A DNA stretch of 64,000 nt from Flavobacterium sp. KMS. Its GTDB lineage: Bacteria > Bacteroidota > Bacteroidia > Flavobacteriales > Flavobacteriaceae. Both the position numbers and the translations under genes were made by a program. The notes beneath the pieces were generated by a model, which made no database searches, was not told where the DNA came from, and was given only the letters and a program-made list of their open reading frames with translations. Every line of letters begins with the position of its first letter. Within the stretch, counting starts at the first letter, position 1. The stretch covers positions 1-64,000 of the forward strand of contig NZ_JSYP01000001.1 of assembly GCF_000813005.1 (NCBI RefSeq), given 5' to 3'. This document shows positions 8,408 through 16,756 of the stretch, piece after piece.

Positions 8408-8421
8408 TGTGTTCGAGCACA
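8408..8421. promoter_or_regulatory. Operator, promoter-proximal copy (susC promoter)
   Basis: TGTGTTCGAGCACA has its centre 46.5 bp upstream of the TA of the TAGTTTCG box at 8461. Together with the distal copy it forms a near-perfect inverted repeat (about 8382-8426) around AATATT, so the pair could also fold as a hairpin in single strands. Confidence 0.7.
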
Positions 8422-8437
8422 TTTTTTGTGTTTTTCC

Positions 8438-8468
8438 TTGTTTAATAAAAATTAAATATATAGTTTCG
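8438..8468 (+). promoter_or_regulatory. Promoter of the susC-susD-GH109 operon
   Basis: TTG at 8438-8440 and TAGTTTCG at 8461-8468 are separated by 20 bp. The -7 box and the following T are the same as at the kinase and metallophosphatase promoters. The predicted start site is near 8473, giving a leader of about 230 nt before the ATG at 8704. Confidence 0.62.
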
Positions 8469-8703
8469 TCATATCTTAAAAAATAAAGTACAATTTATGT
8501 TAAAAAAACATAACTAAATAAACAAGAAAAAGTGTACATATTTAAGATTGCAAAAATTGAATTTTCAGCTAATTAATAGTAAAAAAAGAATAGCATCACG
8601 ATTTCATTTAAGGCAGATTTCCTTAAATCGATTATAATAAAAATGAATACCAGTTAACACAACAACACAAAACAAATTATTAACCAAACCCATTTTTAAG
8701 AGT

Positions 8704-11700
8704 ATGAATTTATTAATTAAACAAAAACCTAGAAGTTTTCGGTTAAACGCCCCTTCTAGAAAGGAAATTAAATTAGCAATTCTTTCATTGTTCGCTTTGA
8801 CTTTTCAAATTTCAAACGCTGCTTCATCAAAAGAAGTAAGCACAAATAGAATTGATTTATCATTGGTACAAAAAATTGTTAAGGGTAAAGTAACCGATTC
8901 TAATGGAATGCCACTTCCTGGAGTAAATGTTCTTATTAAAGGAACTGCTATCGGTGTACAAACAGATTATAATGGTGAATTTGCCATAGAAGTAGCAGAT
9001 AATCAAACAGTATTGGTTATTTCTTATATGGGAATGCAAGAACAAGAAGTAACGATTGGAAAAGGGCCTATCGTTGTAACTTTAAAAGAAGCTGGAGAAG
9101 TAATGGACGAAGTAGTTATCGTTGGTTACAGCAAAATTAAAAAAGAAAGTCTTACTGGAGCTTTACAAACGTTAGATAATAAAAAACTTACTGATATTAC
9201 TACTCCATCTGTAGAGAATTTATTAGCTGGTAAAGCTACCGGAGTTTATGTAAGTTCAGGAAATGGACAGCCAGGAGATACTGGTAAAATCGTTATTCGT
9301 GGAAAAACTACTGTTAACGGAAGTACTGATCCTTTATGGGTCATCGATGGTGTAATTGTAGGAAGTAGTTCTGGAAATATGAATCCAGCCGACATCGAAA
9401 CCTTGACTGTACTTAAAGATGCAGCATCTACAGCGGTATATGGTTCACAAGGTGCAAATGGTGTAATCATTGTTACTACAAAAAGCGGAAAGAGTGGCAA
9501 GGCAACTATTAATGCCTCTATCAAAACTGCTGCAACAACTGTAAATACAGGAAATTTTGACATCATGAATGGTCAGGAATTATATGACTTATATGACTCT
9601 TTCCCTAACAAACAAGATTTTAGTAATGCATGGTGGTGGAACCCTGAATTAAGAAACAAAAATTACGATTGGTGGAAAAATGCTACTCGAACTGGTATTG
9701 CAAGAGATTTTAACTTATCAATTAACGGTGGTAGTGACGTATTTAAAAGCTATGTTTCTCTTGGTATATATGACGAAACTGGTGCTATAAAAGGATATGA
9801 TTATACTCGTTATAACTTACTACTTAAATTTAGCTATAAAGTAAACAATTGGTTAACCATACGTCCTCAAGCTAATATTACACGTACAGAAACTGAAGAC
9901 AAACAACATTCTGTCGGTGCTATGTATGGCAATATGCCTTGGGATAGCCCATATCTTCCTGATGGAACTTTGGTAGGCAACCAACCAAATCCTACTTGGG
10001 TAAACACAACGGGTTCTAACTATTTGTATGACTTACAATGGAATTATGGAGAATCTGAAAGATATAGTGTTCGAACCAATTTAGACTTTGATGCTAAAAT
10101 TAATAGTTGGCTATCATTCACTTCTACAAATAACTATACCTTCTCAAATTATAATTCAATGACCTACATTGATCCAAGATCTTCTGAAGGGTTATCAGTA
10201 AAAGGAAGAATTACAGATGAAACTACTAGTAGCAATCGTTTTTATACTAGTCAATTATTCAAATTCAACAAATCATTTGGAGCACACGCTATAAACGCAA
10301 TTGCTGGATACGAATGGAATGAATATAATGGTAAAAGTACTGAAGGTGTTTCAACTGGAATACCTCCAGGATTTATTGTTGCAGATGCTGCAACTGTTCC
10401 AGAAAAAGTTAAAGGTAACAGATCTCAATGGGCGGTTCAATCTTTGTTTACCAACATCAACTATACATATGACGACAGATACATGGCACAATTTTCTATA
10501 CGCCGTGATGGGGCTTCTAATTTTGGAGAAAATGCAAGATATGGTAATTTCTTTTCTATTAGTGGTGGTTGGAATATTCATAAAGAAAAATTCTTTAAAG
10601 CCGATTATATCAATAACTTAAAACTTAGAGCTAGTTATGGTTCAGTAGGAAACAGACCAAATGGTTTATACTTGCACTTACCTTTATATTCTGTGTCTTC
10701 TGGTTATAATGAAAATCCTGGTGCGCTTATTTCTCAAATAGGAAACCCTGATTTAAGCTGGGAAAAAACGTTTACAACTGGTATTGGTTTAGATGTTAGT
10801 TTCTTAAACAGAATTAATCTAACATTAGACTATTACAATAAAGACACCTCTGGTTTATTATACGAGGTACCCTTACCTGGAGTAATTGGAGTAACAAGTA
10901 TCTGGAGAAATGTTGGGGCTGTAAACAACAAAGGTTTTGAGGCATCTATTAACGTAGATATCATTAAAAATGAAAACTGGAGATGGAATGTAGATGCTAA
11001 TATTGGTTTAAATAGAAATGAAGTGACAAGCCTTTACGGAACAAAACAACAAATTATTGTTCCTGATGGAACTGGAATCTCAGGTTCAGCAAACAAACTA
11101 TTAACACCTGGTAAAGATGTAGATACTTGGTACCTTACAGAATGGGCTGGTGTAAATCCTGATAATGGAAAGCCAGAATGGTTTACAACCAATGCAGCTG
11201 GAGAACGTGTTAAGACATCTAACTATGGAGATGCATCTAAAAATCAAATTGCTATCGATGCCTACACGCCATCTTATTACGGAGGATTCTCGACTAGTTT
11301 AAATTATAAAAATTTCGATTTTGGAGCAACATTCAGTTATTCAGTAGGTGGTAAAATTTATAACTATGCTCGTGCAGAATTTGATTCAGATGGAGCTTAT
11401 ACAGATCGTAACCAAATGAATCTTCAAAAAGGATGGAGTCGTTGGGAAAAACCAGGGGATATTGCTACACACCCACAAGCAATTTATAACAATTCGAGCA
11501 ACTCAAATAAAGCATCATCACGTTTCTTAGAAGATGGGTCATACTTAAAAATGAGAAGTGTATCATTTGGATATAATTTATCTATTGAGCGTTTGAATAT
11601 TTCTAATCTAAGAATATTTGTATCTGGTGAAAACTTGTTTACAATTACCGATTTCTCAGGTGTAGATCCAGAAATACCTCCATTTGAAAGAAATGGTGTA

Positions 11701-11778
11701 AGAACAATAACTGGAGTTTCAACCTCAGTATATCCACAGACACGCAGATTTGTATTAGGTTTTAATCTTACTCTTTAA
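8704..11778 (+). CDS. susC: SusC/RagA-type TonB-dependent outer-membrane transporter
   Basis: This 1024-residue outer-membrane protein imports oligosaccharides using TonB energy. After a signal sequence (hydrophobic core about residues 24-40) comes a carboxypeptidase-regulatory-like domain (VKGKVTDSNGMPLPGVNVLIKGT, quoted here as three parts: VKGKVTDSNG, MPLPGVNVL, IKGT; about residues 59-81). A TonB-box/plug region follows (MDEVVIVGYSKIKKESLTGA, about 133-152), and the SusC signature STAVYGSQGANGVIIVTTKS lies near 242-261. The remainder is a 22-strand barrel ending in the aromatic-rich FVLGFNLTL. It is the first gene of an operon with susD (11-bp gap) and has its own operator pair. The substrate is probably the GalNAc/galactose-containing glycan treated by the GH109 and GH35 enzymes. 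Confidence 0.95.
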   Translation: MNLLIKQKPRSFRLNAPSRKEIKLAILSLFALTFQISNAASSKEVSTNRIDLSLVQKIVKGKVTDSNGMPLPGVNVLIKGTAIGVQTDYNGEFAIEVADNQTVLVISYMGMQEQEVTIGKGPIVVTLKEAGEVMDEVVIVGYSKIKKESLTGALQTLDNKKLTDITTPSVENLLAGKATGVYVSSGNGQPGDTGKIVIRGKTTVNGSTDPLWVIDGVIVGSSSGNMNPADIETLTVLKDAASTAVYGSQGANGVIIVTTKSGKSGKATINASIKTAATTVNTGNFDIMNGQELYDLYDSFPNKQDFSNAWWWNPELRNKNYDWWKNATRTGIARDFNLSINGGSDVFKSYVSLGIYDETGAIKGYDYTRYNLLLKFSYKVNNWLTIRPQANITRTETEDKQHSVGAMYGNMPWDSPYLPDGTLVGNQPNPTWVNTTGSNYLYDLQWNYGESERYSVRTNLDFDAKINSWLSFTSTNNYTFSNYNSMTYIDPRSSEGLSVKGRITDETTSSNRFYTSQLFKFNKSFGAHAINAIAGYEWNEYNGKSTEGVSTGIPPGFIVADAATVPEKVKGNRSQWAVQSLFTNINYTYDDRYMAQFSIRRDGASNFGENARYGNFFSISGGWNIHKEKFFKADYINNLKLRASYGSVGNRPNGLYLHLPLYSVSSGYNENPGALISQIGNPDLSWEKTFTTGIGLDVSFLNRINLTLDYYNKDTSGLLYEVPLPGVIGVTSIWRNVGAVNNKGFEASINVDIIKNENWRWNVDANIGLNRNEVTSLYGTKQQIIVPDGTGISGSANKLLTPGKDVDTWYLTEWAGVNPDNGKPEWFTTNAAGERVKTSNYGDASKNQIAIDAYTPSYYGGFSTSLNYKNFDFGATFSYSVGGKIYNYARAEFDSDGAYTDRNQMNLQKGWSRWEKPGDIATHPQAIYNNSSNSNKASSRFLEDGSYLKMRSVSFGYNLSIERLNISNLRIFVSGENLFTITDFSGVDPEIPPFERNGVRTITGVSTSVYPQTRRFVLGFNLTL

Positions 11779-11789
11779 AAAACAGAACC

Positions 11790-13487
11790 ATGAAAAAAAT
11801 ATTCATATTATTTATTACCCTTAGTTTTCTATCTTCATGTGAGCTGGAGCGAGAACCATTTGGCTCATATACAAAAGATAAAATTATGCAGGATAAAGAA
11901 GCTGCTGTCGAAGTACTTCTTAACGGATGTTATGCACAACTTAAAGGTTGGTCAGATGTAATGCACCGTGTTGGTGAATATCCTGGAGACAACATCATGA
12001 TTAGAGGTACCTCTACAGATGCATTCTATACTTTTATTTCTTATCAGCATAGCCCTGTCAATGATAGACTATCTACTTTCTGGAATAATAGTTATAAAGT
12101 TATCTCACAATCTAGTGACTTAATGAAAATGATTTCTGAAGGAGAAAGCCCTAAAATGGATCAGCAATTAGGAGAAGCTTATTACCTAAGAGGAATGGTT
12201 TATTTCTATTTAGTTAAAACATACGGCAGACCTTATGCACAATCTCCAGAAACTAATTTGGGTGTACCAATTGTTAACGGATTACCGGAGGATATTGCCA
12301 ACATCAATCTTCCGGATAGAGCTACAGTAAAAGCATCTTATGAGCAAGCTATTAGCGATCTTAAAAAAGGAGAAGCATTAATGAATGAAAGCAGAACTGC
12401 TGCTTATGCAACCAAAGAAGCTGCTCAGGCAATGCTTTCAAGAGTATATTTATACATGAGTGGAACTTATGAAACGCCAAATCAACAATACGCTGATTTA
12501 TCTATTGAGTATGCTAACAAAGTAATTTCTAGCGGTCGTTATAATATGCTTAGCAGAGCTGATTTTATGAAATATAACACTTTTGCACCAGATGCAAGCG
12601 GACAAACAGAAACTATTTTTGCTGTTAAACGTGTGGCTTCAGAGTACTCTGGTTTTGATCATTATTATGGTATTGGTGGTATGTATGCTAATATTCAAGG
12701 ACAAGGTTGGGGAGAAATGTACGCTAGTGCAAAATACTTAGATTTATTACGTAAATCTGGTTTAAAGAAAGATGCAAGATGGGCTTTTATCGATCCTCAA
12801 TATGCATTGGATGCTGCTAACAATAAAACAGAAGCTTTCCGTTTTATAACAGATGCTTTTAATGCCGCAGGAGTACAAACGGGTTATAACTATGTACAAC
12901 AACCTCTTAAAACTAATTCTAGCGGTTCATACTATATTACTATAGCAAATACAGATTACAATCTTACTGTAGTAAATGCTGCCGAAAATAGTTATTCAAT
13001 AAATTATGCTGGTAAAACCTATGTAGGAGAAAAAGATTATATGATGTTATTAAATCGTGTATATCCTATGTACTACGTTACAAAATGTTCTTTGCAAGAC
13101 AATAGCTCTCACCTACACTCGCCTATTATTTCAAGATTAGCCGAAATGTATTTGAATATGGCCGAAGCTTATGCTAAAAAATCAGATTATCAGAATGCTC
13201 TTAAGAATTTAAATATTGTTAGAGAAAGATCAATTGTAGGTGGTGGATATACTTCTTTAACTAGTACAAATGCTGTACAACTTATTGATGAAGAACGCCA
13301 ACTGGAACTAGCTTTTGAAGCACAACGTGGATATGACGTTTATAGAAACGGACAAACAATGACACGTCATTACCCTGGTCCTCATACACCAATGGTAGAT
13401 TATCCGGCAACAAGTCCAAGAGTAGTACAATACATTCCGCAATCGGAAATAAATGCTTATCCTGGAACTTTAACTCAAAATCCTTAA
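11790..13487 (+). CDS. susD: SusD/RagB-type glycan-binding lipoprotein
   Basis: This 565-residue surface lipoprotein forms the lid of the SusC transporter and binds the glycan. The N-terminus MKKIFILFITLSFLSSCELE is a lipoprotein signal with the lipobox Cys at residue 17. Family features include the tetratricopeptide-like helices (GEAYYLRGMVYFYLVKTYGR at about 128-147) and the C-terminal RLAEMYLNMAEAYAK and IDEERQLELAFEAQRGYD motifs. It starts 11 bp after susC and is certainly co-transcribed. Length is typical for the family. Confidence 0.95.
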   Translation: MKKIFILFITLSFLSSCELEREPFGSYTKDKIMQDKEAAVEVLLNGCYAQLKGWSDVMHRVGEYPGDNIMIRGTSTDAFYTFISYQHSPVNDRLSTFWNNSYKVISQSSDLMKMISEGESPKMDQQLGEAYYLRGMVYFYLVKTYGRPYAQSPETNLGVPIVNGLPEDIANINLPDRATVKASYEQAISDLKKGEALMNESRTAAYATKEAAQAMLSRVYLYMSGTYETPNQQYADLSIEYANKVISSGRYNMLSRADFMKYNTFAPDASGQTETIFAVKRVASEYSGFDHYYGIGGMYANIQGQGWGEMYASAKYLDLLRKSGLKKDARWAFIDPQYALDAANNKTEAFRFITDAFNAAGVQTGYNYVQQPLKTNSSGSYYITIANTDYNLTVVNAAENSYSINYAGKTYVGEKDYMMLLNRVYPMYYVTKCSLQDNSSHLHSPIISRLAEMYLNMAEAYAKKSDYQNALKNLNIVRERSIVGGGYTSLTSTNAVQLIDEERQLELAFEAQRGYDVYRNGQTMTRHYPGPHTPMVDYPATSPRVVQYIPQSEINAYPGTLTQNP

Positions 13488-13540
13488 TAAAGATTTTGAA
13501 AAACTAATTTTGAGTTTAATGGTTAGTTAGTAAATAAGGC

Positions 13541-13587
13541 TCTCTTTAGAATTTCCCTCTTATATAAATAAGGGGGATTCTAGAGAA
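13541..13587 (+). other. Stem-loop between susD and the DUF5077 gene
   Basis: TCTCTTTAGAATTTCCCTCT pairs imperfectly with AGGGGGATTCTAGAGA across a short AT loop. No T-run follows, so it is more likely an mRNA-stabilising or processing element that lowers expression of downstream genes than a full terminator. Confidence 0.45.
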
Positions 13588-13625
13588 GTTAAATGCAAAA
13601 ACAACAATAGCTAAAATCAGGCTAA

Positions 13626-14924
13626 ATGAAATATTATAAAATTATTTTCTCTTTCCTTACATTGCTGCTTATTAGCACAAATGTATTAGCACAAGATTCA
13701 AAAAACGAAATCCATTTGCCACTTGGCGGAAATGCTTTTAGTTCTTACAATCTTGAAAGTAATAATACTATAACCGATAACGGAATAGAAAACTGGACAG
13801 ATCCTAAAGAATACTTTACAGTTTATTTTAGAGTTTCAACTCCAGGATTAATACGAATCTCAACAGATGAATTTGTAAATATTCAAGGAAAATCTACATT
13901 AGAATTTGGTATTAACAAAGAATTCAAAAAAATCGAATTTGACGAAAGTAACAAAAGACCAATTGTAATAAACGAATGGAAAATTATTGATACAGGATAT
14001 GTTGCTTTAAAAATAAAAGGGATTAGTAAAACACAAAACAATTTCCCTTCTATTTCTAAATTAATCATTAGCGGATCAGCACTCCAAGGAAAAACTGCTT
14101 TTGTACCTAATAATGATGACAACTTTTTTCACTGGGGACGAAGAGGTCCTTCGGTACATTTAAATTACGAAGTACCCGAAAAAGTAAACGTTCAATGGTA
14201 TTATAACGAAATTACCGTTCCTGTAAACGAAGATAAAATAGGTTCTTATTATATGGCAAACGGTTTTGGCGAAGGGTACTTTGGAATTCAGGTAAATTCT
14301 GAAACAGAGCGCCGCGTATTGTTTTCTGTTTGGAGCCCTTTTGTTACAGATGATCCAAAAAGTATTCCTGAATCGCATAAAATTAAAATGCTAAAAAAAG
14401 GAGAAAATGTACAAACTGGTGAATTCGGAAATGAAGGTTCTGGTGGACAAAGTTATTTAAGATACAACTGGAAAGCTGGCAAAACATATAAATTCTTGCT
14501 TAACGGAGTTCCTCAAAATGATAACTCAACCACATACACTGCATATTTTTATGCACCCGAAGCAAACAAATGGATGTTAATAGCAAGTTTTAACCGTCCG
14601 CAAACCAATACTTATCTAAAAAGATTTCATTCTTTCTTAGAGAATTTCGTGCCACAACAAGGAAATAAATCTCGCAAAGTTTTGTTTAACAACCAATGGT
14701 ATTGCGATGATAAGGGCGTTTGGACAGAAATAGATTCGGCTATTTTTACAGTAGATAATACTGGAAGAAAAGGATATAGAATGGATTATTCTGGTGGAGT
14801 CGAAAAAGATTTTTTCTTTTTAAAAGGCGGAGGTTTCTTTAACAAATATACTAAAGCCAAAACTAAATTTACAAAACCATTAAAGCATAATAAGCCAAGT
14901 ATAAATTTTAGTACTTTGCCATAA
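13626..14924 (+). CDS. Secreted DUF5077/DUF3472-domain protein
   Basis: This 432-residue exported protein has a signal sequence (MKYYKIIFSFLTLLLISTNV...LAQ, cleavage near residue 22). The N-terminal part (about residues 27-150) looks like a DUF5077 beta-sandwich. The larger part that follows looks like DUF3472, with conserved HWGRRGPSVHLNY, FGEGYFGIQVNS and GGQSYLRYNW. These domains occur in glycan-utilisation loci of Bacteroidota, and their activity is not established as far as I know. Its place between SusD and the GH109 enzyme suggests binding or cleavage of the same glycan. It is probably periplasmic; no lipobox is visible. Confidence 0.72.
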   Translation: MKYYKIIFSFLTLLLISTNVLAQDSKNEIHLPLGGNAFSSYNLESNNTITDNGIENWTDPKEYFTVYFRVSTPGLIRISTDEFVNIQGKSTLEFGINKEFKKIEFDESNKRPIVINEWKIIDTGYVALKIKGISKTQNNFPSISKLIISGSALQGKTAFVPNNDDNFFHWGRRGPSVHLNYEVPEKVNVQWYYNEITVPVNEDKIGSYYMANGFGEGYFGIQVNSETERRVLFSVWSPFVTDDPKSIPESHKIKMLKKGENVQTGEFGNEGSGGQSYLRYNWKAGKTYKFLLNGVPQNDNSTTYTAYFYAPEANKWMLIASFNRPQTNTYLKRFHSFLENFVPQQGNKSRKVLFNNQWYCDDKGVWTEIDSAIFTVDNTGRKGYRMDYSGGVEKDFFFLKGGGFFNKYTKAKTKFTKPLKHNKPSINFSTLP

Positions 14925-14985
14925 AAAAACAGTAAGACAATCCCAAAATAGATTGCCCACAATTTTAAATTAAAATTAATTCAAC

Positions 14986-16365
14986 ATGAAAACTAGTATC
15001 TTTAAATTTATTCTGATATCCTGCTTCTTTTTAGGATATGCTACTTCTTCAGCTCAAATGATTAAGACACCTACTCCTGCGCGTGCCAAAGGACAAAAGG
15101 ATGTATTACGTTTGGCACTTGCTCCAATCCCAACAGTTCGTGTAGCCTTTATTGGTTTAGGAATGCGTGGTCCTGGTGCAGTAGAACGCATGACACATAT
15201 TCCTGGTGTAGAGATTGTAGCACTTTGTGATATGCTTGAAAAAAATACCAAATCAGCAAACGAAATCCTTACTAAACAAGGTCTTCCTAAAGCAAAAGAA
15301 TTTTATGGTGATGAGAACATTTGGAGACAAGTAACTGCGCTTCCAAACGTAGATTTAGTTTATATCGCTACCGACTGGAAACACCACGCTATTATAGGAG
15401 TTCAAGCTATGAAAGATGGTAAAAACGTAGCTATTGAAGTTCCTGGTGCAATGACTATGAAAGAAATTTGGGATCTTATCGATACTTCCGAAAAAACTCG
15501 TAAACACTGTATGCAATTAGAAAACTGTGTGTATGATTTCTTCGAGCTTACTACATTAAACATGGCTCAACAAGGTTTATTTGGAGAAATTCTTCATGCA
15601 GAAGGATCTTACATTCACGGTCTTCAACCATTTTGGGGAGAGTACTGGAATAACTGGCGTATGGATTATAATATAAAACACCGTGGTGATATTTATGCTA
15701 CACATGGTATGGGGCCAGCTTGTCAAGCATTAAATATCCACCGTGGTGACAAAATGAACTATTTAGTTTCTATGGATACAAAAGCAGTTGGAAACCCTGC
15801 TTACATCAAAGAAAAATCAGGAATCGATATTAAAGATTTCAGAAACGGAGATCATACAATGACTATGATTCGTACTGAAAATGGAAAAACTATCCAAATT
15901 CAGCATGATGTAACATCTCCACGCCCATACAGCCGTATGTACCAACTTAGCGGAACTAAAGGATTTGCTAATAAATATCCAGTAGAAGGATATGCATTAG
16001 ATTCTAAATCTATTAGCTCAGACATTAAGCCTGATCATGAAAACCTAAGTGCACACAAATTCGTACCAGAAGATGTGAAAAAAGCATTAATGGAAAAATA
16101 CAAACACCCAATTGTAGTAGGAATCGAAGAAAAAGCAAAACAAGTTGGTGGACACGGTGGAATGGATTTCATCATGGATTACCGTTTAATTCACTGCTTA
16201 CAAAACGGATTACCTCTTGATATGGATGTTTACGATCTTGCTGAATGGTCTTGTTTAGGTCCATTAACAGAAATTTCTCTTGACAACAATTCTTCTCCAG
16301 TAGAAATCCCAGATTTCACACGTGGAGGTTGGAATAAATTAAAAGGTTTAGAATTTTCTAAATAA
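14986..16365 (+). CDS. GH109-type alpha-N-acetylgalactosaminidase (Gfo/Idh/MocA fold)
   Basis: This 459-residue exported enzyme has a signal peptide (cleavage after TSSAQ, residue 24) and then a Rossmann NAD-binding motif VAFIGLGMRGPG (about residues 53-64). The overall pattern, including IEVPGAMTMKEIWDLIDTSE, CMQLENCVYDFFEL, GDIYATHGMGP and DYRLIHCLQNGLPLDMDVYD, matches the GH109 family founded by the Elizabethkingia blood-group A enzyme, which removes terminal alpha-GalNAc by an NAD-dependent redox mechanism. Bound NAD should be loaded in the cytoplasm, but the signal peptide seen here is Sec-like rather than twin-arginine. The gene closes the sus operon, followed by a strong terminator at 16398. 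A plain secreted oxidoreductase of the same fold is the alternative. Confidence 0.85.
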   Translation: MKTSIFKFILISCFFLGYATSSAQMIKTPTPARAKGQKDVLRLALAPIPTVRVAFIGLGMRGPGAVERMTHIPGVEIVALCDMLEKNTKSANEILTKQGLPKAKEFYGDENIWRQVTALPNVDLVYIATDWKHHAIIGVQAMKDGKNVAIEVPGAMTMKEIWDLIDTSEKTRKHCMQLENCVYDFFELTTLNMAQQGLFGEILHAEGSYIHGLQPFWGEYWNNWRMDYNIKHRGDIYATHGMGPACQALNIHRGDKMNYLVSMDTKAVGNPAYIKEKSGIDIKDFRNGDHTMTMIRTENGKTIQIQHDVTSPRPYSRMYQLSGTKGFANKYPVEGYALDSKSISSDIKPDHENLSAHKFVPEDVKKALMEKYKHPIVVGIEEKAKQVGGHGGMDFIMDYRLIHCLQNGLPLDMDVYDLAEWSCLGPLTEISLDNNSSPVEIPDFTRGGWNKLKGLEFSK

Positions 16366-16397
16366 AATAAAATTTTGAAGTTAGTTAAATTGCATCA

Positions 16398-16428
16398 AGA
16401 GGGCACCCTTATAAAGTGCCCTCTTTTT
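16398..16428 (+). terminator. Intrinsic terminator of the susC-GH109 operon
   Basis: A perfect 9-bp GC-rich stem, AGAGGGCAC/GTGCCCTCT, with a 9-nt loop is followed by a T-run. It lies 33 bp after the GH109 stop. Confidence 0.88.
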
Positions 16429-16514
16429 GTTATAATCATTTGCTTAGGCAAAATGTCAAACTAATTTCATTCAACTTTACTCTAGATAAACTTAATCAAT
16501 ATCAAGCTTAGTCA

Positions 16515-16642
16515 GGAACGCGGATAATACGGATTCGTCAAAGACGGAAACGCAGATAAAAACGGATTTTTCTTATCCTTAATTAAAAAAAATCTGTTTT
16601 TATCCGCGTCTTTACGGAGTAAATCTGTGTCATCCGCGTTCC
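16515..16642. repeat. GCGGAT/CGGATT intergenic inverted repeat, copy 1
   Basis: Two arms of about 57 bp form an imperfect inverted repeat that begins GGAACGCGGAT and ends ATCCGCGTTCC. Related sequences recur at 56012-56138, 57414-57567 and 63804 onward. The arms are richer in GC than the surrounding DNA. Confidence 0.75.
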
Positions 16643-16756
16643 CAACTAAGCGCTATTGAAACTCAATATAGCGCTTCGCCTCAGGGTGACATAATTAATA
16701 ACCAACCTCTATAAACCCAAAAACACAATAAATTATAATCTTTAATTCAATTAAAA

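Larger units (their letters stand above)
7924..8703. other. 780-bp intergenic region upstream of susC
   Basis: This stretch holds a terminator-like hairpin (8064-8097), a tandem operator pair (8385-8421), the susC promoter (8438-8468) and a predicted 5' leader of about 230 nt. The leader contains a small stem (TTTAAGG/CCTTAAA at about 8607-8627). No coding frame is convincing. Confidence 0.7.
16366..16756. other. Intergenic region with terminator and repeat
   Basis: The 391 bp hold the sus-operon terminator (16398-16428), a long imperfect inverted repeat (16515-16642) and a short stem around AGCGCTAT (about 16648-16675). No operator palindrome or clear TAnnTTTG box was found before the GH35 gene. 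Confidence 0.65.

Noticed and set aside
8382..8426. Intrinsic terminator formed by the susC operator pair
   Set aside because: It can fold as a hairpin with T-rich flank, but lies far from any upstream stop and its halves match the operators at other promoters, so regulation is the better reading.
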